This document shows, one piece after another, positions 48,033 to 61,017 of a DNA stretch of 64,000 bases. The stretch comes from Gossypium raimondii (taxonomy: Eukaryota; Streptophyta; Magnoliopsida; Malvales; Malvaceae). Location: assembly GCF_025698545.1 (NCBI RefSeq), contig NC_068569.1:18972001-19036000 (forward strand), written 5' to 3'. The notes beneath the pieces were generated by a model. That model saw only the letters and a list, made by a program, of their open reading frames with translations. It did no database searches and was not told the DNA's origin. Positions within the stretch are counted from its first letter, which is position 1; every line of letters begins with the position of its first letter. Position numbers and translations under genes: made by a program.

Positions 48033-48795
48033 AAGTCATTTATCATAAAGACAAACGACTCATGGCCACGTTTACTTTTTATCTATCGTGTAATGCCAAT
48101 GAGAGAATATTATTTACCATTTCTTAGGCTATGAATTCCATTTTTGTGAATGATGCTACATACTACAGAAGTCGTATACTTAACACACCATCTTTTGATT
48201 CCTTACCTATTTGAATTCAAGTTTATACTTAATTACATCAAAGTATATGAGTCACACGCACATAATCTATCATCCACTCATAATTAAGGTATGCCACACT
48301 ATGAATGTCACAAGTGAATAAATTCATAAATAGATTTAGGATTTATTTTACTTGAGTCTTATTCGATGTATTGTCAATTCAGTCAGTCATATCTATGTTT
48401 CTACTTTTGGGAGTCATCTGTTTCGATGCTCAAGACAAAGTATCTCCCTAATTGGACTTGATAGATGACATATTAGTCTTTCAATCGGTTTGCTCATTTC
48501 TGATTAGACTAAGGACATCTACTAATATAAACTATGTTTCCATATTACGATCTGACCACGTAATATCGCTTAGTATTAATTAAACGTTAGATAACCGGTG
48601 AGTTAATATTTGCTTTCATGTTGCTTTGCATGCAAAAACTATTGAAAACAATATATGAGGATATTAATGTAATTTATGAATATTTTTATTAAACCAATTT
48701 GTTCTAAAATACAATCATATGAATCGAATATACTACACTTAGGGCACCAGAATCAATAGATCGGTGTTTATCGACCGTTGACCATCCATGTGATG

Positions 48796-51654
48796 TGTAA
48801 CACCCCAACCCGTATCCGTCGCCGGAATTGGGTTACGGAGCATTACCAGACATATCGAATAACTTATCACAAGTTCACAAATAAATAACATACATAGCAT
48901 ACTTTAATTAATACATCACCTAAATACATGCCACAATATCAAAAGAAAGGCACATCACTAAAATTTATCGAGGTCGATTGCTCGGATCTTTGGACGGACA
49001 ACGGCTTTCTACTAACTGCGCGGGAGACAACCGTACGCTGAGTATAGGAATACTCAGTGGTATTACCATAATTCAAATTAATAACATTAATCGATAAATT
49101 ATAGACATTTAAATTTATGTCTACAATTATTCATTAATTATCTCTTACTTTAAATCAACTTGATAATTAATAACAATAAGCAATATTATTCATACCTTAT
49201 TTCACTATCTAAACTTTTATTGGATTTTTCAACAACAATTATAATAACTAATTTTATAAAATTTTATTCAAATTAACTCATACACTATTTCTTAATTCAA
49301 TTTATACCATTAATCTTTCAATAAACATTTAATACATTAATCAACTTGTTTCAACAACAACAACAATAATAATAACTATCTTTTAATTCGATTCGTTCAT
49401 TTATAATCGGTTTACACTTATAATCTTTTAACACTCAATTTATTCATTAAATCCATAAATAAATTTCAATAACTTGTATTCAATTAAATTAGCATATTAT
49501 TTTACTATTTCAAATCATTTTATTTTCACTTCTCATTTCTCAACAATAGCTATTTTAATTTGCTTTTCTTCACTTAGATTTTTACATTATCTCATACTAC
49601 CAAAACCACTTCATGAACTATATCATTATCTATTTCTTGAACCCATGGTTCATACATTTCATTTTCTATATCTCAATTTAATATCTCTTTTTATCCATAT
49701 TCAAGATCATTCAATAAAATTTATATTATCAAATTATTCATTTACCCCTATTAACTTGACTCGGGCTCTGACAGATACGCAGATTCCACCCAAACACACC
49801 AGAATATCCAACCAAAACACACCCGAAATAAATATAAATCCTCCATAACACACCAATATATCATATCCTCCCAAACACACCAATAAGGCATTAAATGCCT
49901 CTTCGGATAAACCGAAGCATATAATAACATAATCATCTTCTCGGCCGAGCTACAAATCTCCTCATCACATCACAAATCCTATGGCATGCCATTTGTATCC
50001 AATCTAGTCCGATAAGTTAATAGGGTATTCGAATCACATTTCAATTCAATCACTTTCTCATACTTTCAATTCCAATTTAATCACAATTTAATTCAATACA
50101 TTTTTCACCTTCCAATCAATATACCATCAATTGCTCATACATATTCATACTTAATTTCATTCAATTCACATATAATTCAATATCATTTAATTCAATATCG
50201 ATATTCACCTTATTTTTATTTACTAAATATATTATTCAAAATTCAACAATTGCTATTAATAAATTCAATATCAATACGTATTTATCATTCAATTCAATCA
50301 TGATACTTACTTCAATTTTCTTATCATGTATATTAATTTAAATTTTAATAATTAATAATTAAATTCGAATTATGGTAATACTAACCGTAAATTTTCTCGA
50401 GTCACTCCTTGTTCACCTTCTCCTTTCCTTTCTCGGACAATGACTCTTGCATGACATTAGCTACGTAATTAAACAATTAAAAATCATTAATACACAATTT
50501 CATTAAAATATTTCCTTTTATACCTAAACTTTACCCAAATTCCAATTTAATCCCTTATCAATACTAATTTTATTTTCCCATTCTAACTCTATATTCTCTC
50601 TTAATTCTTACTATAAATTCACTTTAACTCTTCATTTTCACCATAAATCCCTAATTTCAAAATTCTCTCAATTTAGTCCTATTAATTCAAAGCCTATAAT
50701 TTATTTTACAAATCAACCTTTTACTAACTTCTAACTTGAAATTTAATCAATTTAACCCTAATTCTTTCATTTATTCAACATAATCAATGTCTAGAAATAT
50801 AATAACTTCCCAAATTTCAACATAAATCCAATAATACTTTGTTCTAGGATACCAAAAACTCAAAATTATAAGAAAATGACATAATTTAACTTACCAATTG
50901 AGCTTGGAATCTTGAAATCCCAAATTTTCTTCCTTTGCTTCCCTTTTTCTTTTTCTTTCCTTTCTCCCCTGTTTTCGTTTGCCTATTCTGTTTCCATTTC
51001 TCTTTTTCCATCTTTTTATTTCTTTTATTTAGTTAGTTTAATATAATAACAATAAAATAATAATACAATATTACTTAAATAATAAGTAAATATGTAATCA
51101 TTACTAATATATATGTATTTCATTTTTCCACATGTCATCATATACATCATGCATTTGTCAAAATTTTGTTTATTTGAAATATAATAATATAATATAATTT
51201 ACAATATAATAAAATAATAATACTTTAAAAAATCTCAGATTTTATCATGCATATGCCGCCTCATTTATGGGGCTTGGCATATTACTTATCTAGTCCTTTT
51301 AACTTTTCTTTAATCTATTATTTAACTTTTACCCTATTGTAATTTAGTCCTTTTAATCAATTAATCATCAAAACATTAAAATTTCTTAACGAAACTTTAA
51401 TACTACTCTAATAACACTCCGTAAATATTTATAAAAATATTTACGACTTAGTTATAATATCGAGGTCTCGATACCTCGTTTTTGACCCAATTTACCTAAT
51501 AATTTATTTTAAATCACAAAATTCAATAAGTTTAGAAATATTTCTAAAATCACGCTTAACTTATAATTATTAATTTAATAAATTTTCTAACTTTTCATCG
51601 GATTTAGTGATCTCAAATAACTGTTACGACACTACTAAAAATTGAAACATTACA
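48796..51654 (+). repeat. Gypsy-type solo LTR, 2859 bp, TSD TGATG
   Basis: It begins TGTAACACCCCAACCCG and ends AAACATTACA, with perfect target duplications TGATG at 48791-48795 and 51655-51659. The start resembles the (inverted) end of the solo LTR at 21807-24956, so the two belong to related families. It is AT-rich with no coding domain. It sits just outside the decayed copia-like LTR edge. Confidence 0.85.
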
Positions 51655-51689
51655 TGATGTTATTAGAATGCGTCATGTCACCTTTTTAA

Positions 51690-52110
51690 AATATTATATA
51701 TAATAAATTATTTAAAATACAAAATCATATATAAAATATATAATAATTCAAAAAAGTTTTAAAAATATAAAATTTTAAAAAATCAAAATATTATATAAAA
51801 ATGAAATTTTGTCATAAACTATTTTTTTCAAAACTCTAAATTCTAAAATTTAAAAATATATCTAAATTTATAAATTTGCAAAATAGATAAAGTTCATAAA
51901 AATATATAATTTTTTTAGAAATTTAGATGTATATATATTTGAATTTTAGAATTTAGAGTTTTTGAAAAATAAAATTTGACAACTTTTCAATTTTTATATA
52001 ATATTTATTTTAAAATCTATATTTATATATTTTAGATTTTTTATTTTTTTTCAATTTTATGTAATATTTTGATTTTTTAAATTTATAATTACATATTTTA
52101 GAATTTTGGG
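51690..52110. repeat. Fold-back (long inverted repeat) AT-rich element
   Basis: Two arms of roughly 180-200 bases mirror each other about a centre near 51885. For example, TCTAAATTCTAAAATT at about 51836 pairs with AATTTTAGAATTTAGA at about 51942. Outer parts pair less well (AAAATCAAAATATTATATAA with its inverse near 52060). No open frame. It could form a large hairpin and give small RNAs if transcribed. Confidence 0.65.
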
Positions 52111-52289
52111 TTCAAAGCTAAGTCGACATTAGGAATATATAACCTCAAGGCAGCTTGGGTTGCAATGCTCTCGAGTAACCAAGTTTGGCAAGGAGGCCAG
52201 GCCAGAAAGAGCCTGCCTTCCCCAGGTTCTTTAGTCATAGGAAAAGATTTGGCCCGGGCTAAGATGCTGGCTTGTGAAGAATCAACTAT

Positions 52290-52870
52290 AAGTTAGGCCC
52301 AGTTTGTAGCTTTTAGTGAACTATACCATTCTAAGGACTAGTTTTGTTGCTTTCGAAAAAAAAAACTTTCTAAAAGTGTTTTCTTAGAAAAAGTATTTTT
52401 GAAAAATATAAAAAAAGTGTTGTTAGTTAATTTGTTAGTGTTTCTCATTGTTGTAGAAATTGTGATCGAAGGTTTAAGATATTATTTTTGGACATGATAG
52501 TGAAAAGTTAAAATTAATTAAATTATATGATATTTAAATAATTTAATATAAATTTTAAATACTTTTAAGTAATTAATATAAATTATTAGTAAAATTAATG
52601 ATGCATAAAATATTAAAAAACTTAAATATAATAATAAATTATATTTAAATAATTTAATATAATGATTAATGATATTTAAATAAAATAATAAAATAATATA
52701 TGAAATATGAAATATTTAACATAATGAAACATAGAATATAAATTAATCTAAATTTTATATACTTTTAAATAGGTTAATATAAATAAAAATATTTCGATAA
52801 TTTTCGCTTCCAAAAAAAAGTTAAAAGCACTTATATCCAAACTATGTTGTTCATTATTTGTAGAGTGAAA
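52290..52870. mobile_element. Possible small TIR element with AAAAGTGCTTTT ends
   Basis: The left end has CTTTCTAAAAGTGTTTTC and the right end AAAAAAAGTTAAAAGCAC, close to inverse of each other. A very AT-rich middle with repeated AAATAATTTAATATAA words lies between. This matches a common plant MITE layout. Precise ends and target duplication were not found. Confidence 0.4.
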
Positions 52871-55031
52871 AAGTAGTTTTGAAATCCCAAAGGAGAAATG
52901 TTGAAACTTGCAATTGAGAGCTTCTAGCTCATGAGTTTTCTCGGCCGGTATAAACTTGAAAGTTAAGACGATGATTTTTTTCTTTATAGTGATCATTTAA
53001 ATGAGATTCTAGCAGCAGTTTCCAATGTATATAATATAAATTTATATCCATCGGTATAAATGGAAATGTAAAAACCAAAACGAATGTATCGACTCCCATG
53101 GCATAGATGCGACAAAGGAGGTAGATGCAAGCATTAAGAGACTATTGCATCTAATCATGTAACCCTATAAATCAATCCCACCCTATTGGCTATTATTTTT
53201 TTTCTGGTACGAAAGAAAGTGTGGATTTCACCTTCGGATGTAAGATTTTCTCTTTCTAAAGCTGGGCTAACTCTAGCCTACCACCACATGTAATTGAAAA
53301 TTACATGCAGTTAGTTCAGATGGTGCATTATTTTACCATAAGATTGATTATACCTTTTGAATCGAATATAGATTCGATCTTTGAATATAATATTATTAAG
53401 AGAGGTAATTACGAATTTTGAAAATAATTATAAATAATTTTCAACGTGTTCGAACTTATATTCTTTTAAACCGACAATAATACCGATATCAATTGAATTA
53501 AAATTTTATTATGATTGAATAAGTTGTATAATATGAGTACATAATACTACAAAGTTTGCACTGTTTTGTTTAAACCGTTAATTTGAATCACTATATATTC
53601 TATTCTAACCTTATGTGATGCATAAATATGAGAAACCATGCTCCTTATATATTGTACATGATTCCTGAATATGAGTAATTTGCTTAATAGGATCAACGTG
53701 CCATACTGTTAAAGTCATCCTTTTGTGCTTTTGATTTTTTCATCATAGCGGTGGTTAAAATTCTTGACACATGCATTCGTTTAATACGGATTTGAATTAT
53801 ATTATCTTTTTTTTCTACCTTTAATGTTATATAGGAAAGAACAAAATAACATTTTTACCCGCAATTTAAACATTCAATTGAAACTGTAGATCATTCTAAG
53901 CATTGAACACTAAGTTGTCCATAAACCAAGGGCATGTGTATGAGCAAGATTACCAGGCCCTGGGCTGAGAGAGACCTCTCTGAATCTTTAATATTTGAAA
54001 GTATATTGTTTTTTGTCAGGTATAGCGAGGGAATTCCAATCATTCTAGACGGAAAGCTCGGGCGAGTAGGCGGCTCAACATTACCTACCTTAATAGAAGC
54101 TACTGGGCTTAACCTAACTGCACAACCATAGCCTCAGGGGAGCTGGCTAGGATTAAGGACACGCTAAATTTCTTCTCCTGTGGTCACCAATCACCTCTTT
54201 GTAGGCGAATTCAGTTGCGTACGATGGAATATTTTAAATAGTTGATGATTTGAAGTAAAAATGTATAATCCTGAAAGAAAGGGAGTGTGTTCAAGTGAAA
54301 AGGTTTGTGTCTGACTCGCCACCAAATTTATTTTTCGAAAAAAGAAGAGAAATGTTTTATCAGCTAATAGTTTTAATTGGTATTAGTTTAAGCTATTAGC
54401 ATGTTTTATGACACAAGTTACATCATCATCTTTTCAGTGAATTTTCATTTATGAATCAGGAAAAAGTAAGGAGGGCAGTGCAATCTCCCTCCCTCACATG
54501 ACTCAAAGGACAAGTGAAAGAGAGTGAGAGGGTGATGGATGGATGGATGGATGGATGAGAGAAAAACAATCATGATTGCTAAAAACCAGATTATTGTCTG
54601 GCATGGGCCACTATTGATTCCAAAAACATGTCCTCTTCCTCCAAATTGCCCACATAGCCTAATCATCCCCCCTATTACTTGTTTTCCAAATATCCATCAT
54701 TATCATGTTTTTCCTTTGATAGGGTTATTATTGTTATTATTTTGCATCCTCCTTTCCCCAATTCTCTTGTTGAATCATTTCCTTGAGTTTCAAAGTCATT
54801 CATCACCATCTCTCTGTTTATTCCAATGAGTAAGATAAAAGATCTACCATGTGAAGCAAAATCTACGACAACCAATCAATCAACATATGAAAAAAGAAAC
54901 GATAAAATATATGTCATTGATTGTTTAGGCAGATAGCATCTCTCATTGCTTTATTTTATCATTTATTGATTAGCATATCTAATCCACCTCCCCAACCTAA
55001 ATTTCATAAGTTACATATAATATAACCCATC
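52871..55031. other. Intergenic, no gene recognised
   Basis: AT-rich DNA with one less AT-rich island at about 53930-54190 that has a 65-codon frame without a known domain. A GGAT tetranucleotide microsatellite lies at 54533-54557. 54460-54830 is CT-rich. Nothing supports a gene. Confidence 0.45.
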
Positions 55032-57389
55032 TGTTGACACCGTGTTTTTGAAAAAATGGGGTCGACTTGGGTTTTGACGAAAACAAAAAAAAAGGAGTCG
55101 CCACCAATCCTTTTTAATGAGGTATGATTGGATCACCTCGGCGGTTGTTTTAATAAACGATTTGATTTTATTAAAACAAGAAGTTAGGTCTCTGAAATTC
55201 GAAAAATGGGTTCGGAGTCATTACGCATACGAGGAAGGATTAGCACCTCGATCGCCCAAAATTGGTACCTAGTTGATTTCTTAATGTCTTAGTGTCGAAA
55301 AACTGAAAACTTTAAAGAGATTTAAAATACGATCCTTAAAAAAAACTCGAATGGCATGGATTAAAAATTCAAGAGGATATTTGGCCATTTGGTTAAACGA
55401 GAAATCGATACCCAGCACCTTAGGGCATGTTCCTCGAATTTCCAAACGCAAAACATTGCCTTATTTTGTAATTTTTTTGGAAAGGATATTTAGCCATTTG
55501 GTTGAACGAGAAAAATCGACACCCAGCACATTAGGGCACCTTTTCTCGAATTTCCAAACGCAAAACATTGCCTCAATTAGAAACATTTTCCTTTTTGAAA
55601 TATGGTATTTATATGCATAATGGAATAATGAATAAAATGATGTGACTAAAATAATATGAGCAAAAACAAATAATAAATAAATAAATAAACCTAATTCATC
55701 ATGTATATACAATAACAAATAAATAAATAAATAAACTAAAACATAAAATGGGCATATAAATAAATAAATAAGTGAACAATAAATAAAACAAACAATAATA
55801 ATAAAGTACATATATATATATTAGTTATAAAAATATGTACACGTATCTCCATAGATATATATATATATATTATAAAATGTATATAACGTATATATATAAA
55901 TTATAAAGTACATAAAGTATAGAAGTATGCATGTATATAAATCAAAAAAATATGTATGTATATATATAATTAAATCTAAATTAAAATGTATAAATGAGCA
56001 AATAATAAATACGCAAACAATAATAATACAATAATAATAGCAATATGAAAATAATAATAATAGTGAAAGTAAATGCAATATTATTAAAATTAATTAGTTT
56101 AATAGCAACAATAACAAAAAAGACTAATTTAAACTTAACACAGAAATCTGGTGGCAAATTCGCAAATAAATAAAAGAAAAGGACCCCATCGAGTACACGA
56201 ATAACATGGAGGGACTAAACGAGGAAATATCCCCACCCTCTCCAAAACGCGCAGCTTCGTTAAGGACCAAGTCGTAAGAAAGGTAAAATCTTGTGGCAAA
56301 AATAAAGAAGAAAGACCCGATTGCAAAAAGCCTCAAACGCGGAAGGATCAAGGCGTAAATAGCCCATTTATCCAAAAGCGCGAATCCTGGGCTTACAGGT
56401 CGGGTCGGACTCGGTCATGCGAGCAGCGCCGTTTTGGCCTGAAAGGCTTGCCCCAAAACGACGCCGTTTTGAGGGCCTATAAAAGCCTAGTTTTCCAGAA
56501 AAAAAATCATTTGGCCCTCTTGTTTTAAAAAAACAGGTTTGAGAATTCTCTTCCCCTCCCCTCTTTCAGCCCAGGCTCCGGCCTAATCATCCGGCCAATC
56601 GCCGCCGTGCCGGTCGCCGCTCACCGGTGCCGGCGCTGCCGTAGGCGGCGGTCAGTAAGGCGAAAAGTCAGGGGTTTTCTATCCCGTTTCAAAGGCCATT
56701 CGAAGATCGGGCTTTCACGGCCCTAAGGCTGAGAGAAGAAGCCCCAAACGTCACCTTTCACGTCCATTTTCGATGACCCGAAGGACTCCGGCGACGTTAC
56801 AAACACGGCGACTCCGATATGTTTTCTCCTCTTTTATCTTATTTATTTATGTAAAAAAGTAAAAGAAAAAGAAAAATAAACAGAGAAGAAAAAGAAAATC
56901 CCTCGGAAATGCCAAAAGAATCACCTTTTAAACTGTTTTTTATTTCTTGAAACTGTTTTTTTGTGTTCTTTTTCCAGCCCCCCCAAAACGTTACATTTTG
57001 CTTCGGCTTTTATAGTCGAATGTATCACTATTCTCTACTGCTGTTGTTGTTGTCCCTTTTTTGATTGCTTGTAGGTGTTTGATGGCGGGCTACAAAGGCA
57101 GAGGGCATGGGCAGATGGGACGCGACGAATGATGGAGGCAGAAGGGGTCTAGGATGTGGGGTGCAGCCCATGGTGACGAAGGCCGATGGTCTAAAGACCG
57201 TAGATGCGGCGCTTAGGGTTTCGATTTCTGAAACCCTAGGCTGCCTTTGGTTTCAGAATTGGGCCTCGTTTTGGGATTAGGCCGGTTGGGCCTCGTTTTG
57301 GGCTCCGGGCTTGGGTTTAATAGGGTTTTAGGTTAATTTTTAGTTTGGGTTTGGGTTGTAATTAGGCCTGGGCAAAATGGCCTACAACA
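55032..57389 (-). repeat. Tat/Ogre element 3' LTR, 2358 bp
   Basis: Plus-strand reading starts TGTTGACACC and ends CCTACAACA, that is TG...CA on both strands. Features include a 109-bp tandem duplication (55375 and 55484, ending AAACGCAAAACATTGCC), an AT/TATA low-complexity tract (55800-55980) and a GC-rich part near 56570-56660. It is related to the solo LTR at 45357-48032. Confidence 0.87.
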
Positions 57390-57403
57390 GCTGCCCCTCT
57401 TTG
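57390..57403 (-). other. Polypurine tract of the Tat/Ogre element
   Basis: On the minus strand AAAGAGGGGCAGC directly abuts the LTR start TGTTGTAGGCC. This confirms the LTR edge and element orientation. Confidence 0.85.
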
Positions 57404-57574
57404 CTCGTTGTCGTGTAACGAGGACAGAGCAAAGACCAAGAAAAGCCAATTTTGCCCAGTCTACTTTGTTATGGACTTGTTCTAGTGCTTCTCTTGAGTA
57501 GCTTTATTTCATCCATGTGGTTTGTTGCTTCGCTCTACTCAACGCACTTGGAGAGCTCTGACTTGTATCTTCAA

Positions 57575-57882
57575 TCTTCTTCGCAGCAACTTCAGGGGGC
57601 GAGATTTGTGGTTTTAGTCTGCTCCACTGCAATGTCAAGGAGATAAGACTGGATGTGATCCATTCCACTGTAACCTCAGGAAGATAAGATCTCTGGCTTC
57701 AATCTGCTCCACTGTAACCTCAGGGAGATAAGACCTGATGCGATCTACTCTGCTGTAACTTCAGAGAGATAAGATCCCTCATTTTAATCCGCTCCACTGT
57801 AACTTCAGGGAGATAGGATAGTGTCTTCGATCTGCTCCGCTGTAACCTCAGGGAGATAAGATCTGCAATTCTTCACTGATCT
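57575..57882. repeat. 42-45-bp tandem repeats in the 3' region
   Basis: Six to seven copies of a unit like TGCTCCACTGTAACCTCAGG plus GAGATAAGATC, starting near 57621, 57663, 57705, 57746, 57791 and 57833, with a weaker one at about 57577. They lie between integrase and the 3' LTR. Confidence 0.9.
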
Positions 57883-59145
57883 GTTCTCTGGGGAACTGGA
57901 CCTATATAATGAACCTAATTATGCCTAATGATTAGGATGACATGAATCAAATGCCCCTAACTAGACATGTGTGAATGGTGTTTGCATGAATGCAAATTTT
58001 TTTTTTTAAGAATGATCATGCCTAGGCTGTCATTACTCGAAGTTTATTAAGGTCTTGTTACTGACGTGTTACAACACCTTCTTACTTGACTAACTTTTCT
58101 GAAGAAACATTTAGCCCGGTTGCCCCCACTGTAGATTTCAAAGTTTTAATCCATCGGGGCGTAAAATTTGTACCATCATATGGCTTTTCCTCAATCCTTT
58201 CCTATCACAATTCAAGGATACAAGATCTAAATCCTTCCGGTCCCTTACACCATTCCCAAGGTGTCGTACCAAAAACTTATGCGCAAATGAAGGTCCACTT
58301 CTCCGAGGTAATCTCTTCCTATTGCCTGATGATCATCACCTGCTCGTCTATTTAAGCATTATCGCCAACCAGGCATCTTGTCAATCAACGCATTTGACAA
58401 CAACAAAAAAATCCAAGGAGAAAGTCTAAATTTAGACTACTCCTTCCCAAATCTCCAACCTTTAAATTTTGTTGGTTCCATACAATAGTCCTGCTTCAGG
58501 CTCCTATATTATTTAGAAACTTTTCAGAGTAATATGCAAAACTTCTTTCGTGAAGGTTTTATTAGCCATTAATCATTATTTCAATGCAACATGTTTTGCA
58601 AAAAGATCATAACAATGGATAATAATGAAGCTGGTTCTGATCATAACTCAAAAGAAATAAAACATCGCAGATAGCGAAAGAAAGATAACAAAGAAGTGGA
58701 TTGATAATGTGTATCTTCACAAAAAAATGTATTTGCAAGAATACACATATAAATAGAATAATAACCAGGTACTCCAGTTATCGCAACTTGAATTTCTCTG
58801 TACAAACTTTCTGAATACCATTCTGAGCTTGACATGTGTTTAGGAGATCTGCAATACTTTGTCAATGCTCCAGGACGCCGCCTATCTTTTCTTGTTGGTT
58901 CAGGTAAAGCAAAATCATCATAAGCTCCCCGATCAAAATTTGATCCGCTCAAATCACCTCATGCCCCAATCTGATCAATACTTGAGCCGCCTTTCCAGGT
59001 TTTCAACTCAAGCCCCCTTTGGTCTCAAGGTGCCCTTTGCGGGTTTTCACCCTGGCCTCTCCAAAGTTTTTTTTTATTTTTTATTTTTTTATTTTTTTTA
59101 GGAAGCAAAGTGCCATTTGCAGGTTTTCACTTTGGTTCCCTTTTT
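57883..59145. other. Non-coding 3' region of the Tat/Ogre element
   Basis: No domain on either strand. Near 58990-59150 the words CTTTGCGGGTTTTCAC/CATTTGCAGGTTTTCAC repeat around a T-rich tract. This is the usual long spacer between pol and the LTR in this lineage. Confidence 0.6.
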
Positions 59146-60588
59146 TCAAGTGAAGTATTTCTTGACGGAGTCTGCGTTTGCAGGGTTTGGCAAACTTTTA
59201 CCATCCATCTCACATAGGATCAAAGCCCCACCGGAAAAGGCCTTCTTTACAACATAAGGACCTTCCCAATTTGGCATCCACTTTCCTCTCGAATCTTTTT
59301 GCATGGGGAGAATCTTTTTTAGCACTAAGTCTCCTTCACGAAACTCTCTAGGGCGGACCTTTTTATTATAGGCTCGCATCATTCGTTTCTGGTACATTTG
59401 CCCATGGCGAATAGCTCTTAGCCTCTTTTCTTCTATTAAGTTCAACTGATCGTACTGAGATTGGACCCAATCGGCTTCGTCCAACTGCAGTTCAGATAGC
59501 ACCCGTAGAGAAGGGATTTCAACTTCAATGGGTAATACCGCCTCCATTCCATATACCAGAGAAAAGGGTGTTGCCCCGGTAGAAGTTCTAACAGATGTTC
59601 GATAGGCAAGGAGAGCAAATGATAATTTCTCATGCCAATCCTTGTAAGTTTCAGTCATTTTCCCCATAATCCTTTTTATATTCTTATTGGCCGCCTCCAC
59701 TGCACCATTCATTTTTGGACGATACGGTGATGAGTTATGATGTTTGATCTTAAATTGGCTGCAAACCTCAGCTATTGTGCTATTATTCAAATTTAACGCA
59801 TTGTCGGATATGATTTTCTCAGGAATTCCATATCGACAAATAATCTCCTTTTTCAAGAATTTGCTGACTGCTGACTTCGTGACATTTGCGTATGAAGCAG
59901 CTTCCACCCACTTGGTAAAGTAATCAATGACCACGAAGATGAAGCGATGTCCATTAGAAGCCTTTGGTGATATAGGCCCAATAACATCCATACCCCACAT
60001 GGAAAACGGCCAAGGAGAGGTCATGACGTGAAGAGGTGAAGGAGGCGCATGTATTTTGTCTCCGTAAATTTGGCATTTGTGGAACTTCTTGGCATAATCA
60101 ATGCAATCTCCTTCCATGGTGGGCCAATAGTACCCAAATCTCATGATCTGTCTAGCCATCGTAAAACCATTGGCGTCCATCCCACAAATACCCTCATGTA
60201 CTTCCTCCAAGATTTTCCTGGCTTCCACGGCATCCACACATCTTAACAGTACTTGATCCTTCCTTCTTTTGTATAACATTTCCCCATCTAGGACATATTC
60301 GATGGCTATTCTTCTCAGAGTTCTTTTGTCGTTTTCTGTCGCTTGATTAGGGTACTCCTGATTCTTCACATACTGTAGGATATTCTGATACCAAGGACAA
60401 TCATCTTTTCCCTCCTCCTCAATATTGCAGCAATGAGCTGGAGTCTCATAGATACTCATTTGAATAGGCCTCATTGCCTCGAGTCTATTCACCTGAATCA
60501 TCGAAGCTAGAGTAGCTAATGCGTCAGCCATCTGGTTTTCCTCTCGTGGGAGATAATAGAAGGTGATATCGTCAAACTCATCAGCCAA
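59146..60588 (-). pseudogene. Gypsy integrase (end of pol), 480 codons open
   Basis: Integrase inserts the element's DNA into the genome. The DDE core is readable: Asp in WGMDVIGP, Asp in IISDNALN, Glu in GAVEAANK. The TPFSLVYGMEAVLP block and a C-terminal KMDGKSLPN-like domain follow. The N-terminal zinc finger is damaged: the second His is Asp (GMDANG) and the first Cys is Phe (KFHKC). The start of this stretch (FDDITFYYLPREENQMADALA) is the tail of the second RNase H. It is in frame with the two upstream pieces, separated only by nonsense codons. Confidence 0.88.
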
Positions 60589-60651
60589 TTCGAGGACCCG
60601 TTTTCTATAATCGATTAACTTAGGGTCCCTAGTCTCCCATTCCCCTTTAAG

Positions 60652-61017
60652 TTAGTATATCACCAATGCGGAATCCCCATATACCCTTAGCACTTTGATG
60701 TTTCGTTCAATGGCTGCACGAATGCCCATAATACATGCTTCATATTCTGCCATATTATTTGTACAATCAAAATCCAACTTGCTTGCAACAGGATAATGAT
60801 CTCCATTTGGTGATACTAAGACTGCCCCAATTCCATTACCCGTAGCATTCGAAGCTCCATCGAAATTTAACCTCCATACGTTATCCTTTTTAGTATTCTC
60901 TTCGGTGCTCGCCACATACATCAGGTCCTCATTTGGAAAATCAAAGTCCAAAGACTCATAGTCTTCCAAAGCTCTACTAGCTAAGAAATCAGCTATCGCA
61001 CTTCCCTTTACGACCTT
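60652..61017 (-). pseudogene. Second (archaeal-type) RNase H of pol
   Basis: The additional RNase H found in Tat-lineage elements. Motifs: LNFDGASNATGNGIGAVL (first Asp), AEYEACIMG (Glu), VYGDSALV (second Asp), with the last part beyond the stop. It is bounded by TAG at 61018-61020 where Gln is expected, and TAA at 60652-60654, also at an expected Gln. KVVKGSAIADFLASRAL is the linker after RT. Confidence 0.87.

Larger units (their letters stand above)
41990..48749 (-). repeat. Decayed copia-like LTR hosting two solo LTR insertions
   Basis: When the two inserts (42704-44816, 45357-48032) and one copy of each TSD are left out, the rest reads on the minus strand as one LTR of about 2 kb. It starts TGGTGCCCTAAGTGTAG at 48749. 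It has a promoter-like CCCTATAAATAG near 42390-42400 and a downstream stretch with CGAGCCCACACTCG near 42180. The distal end near 41990 is not precise. The type is inferred from layout; no coding part is present. Confidence 0.5.
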
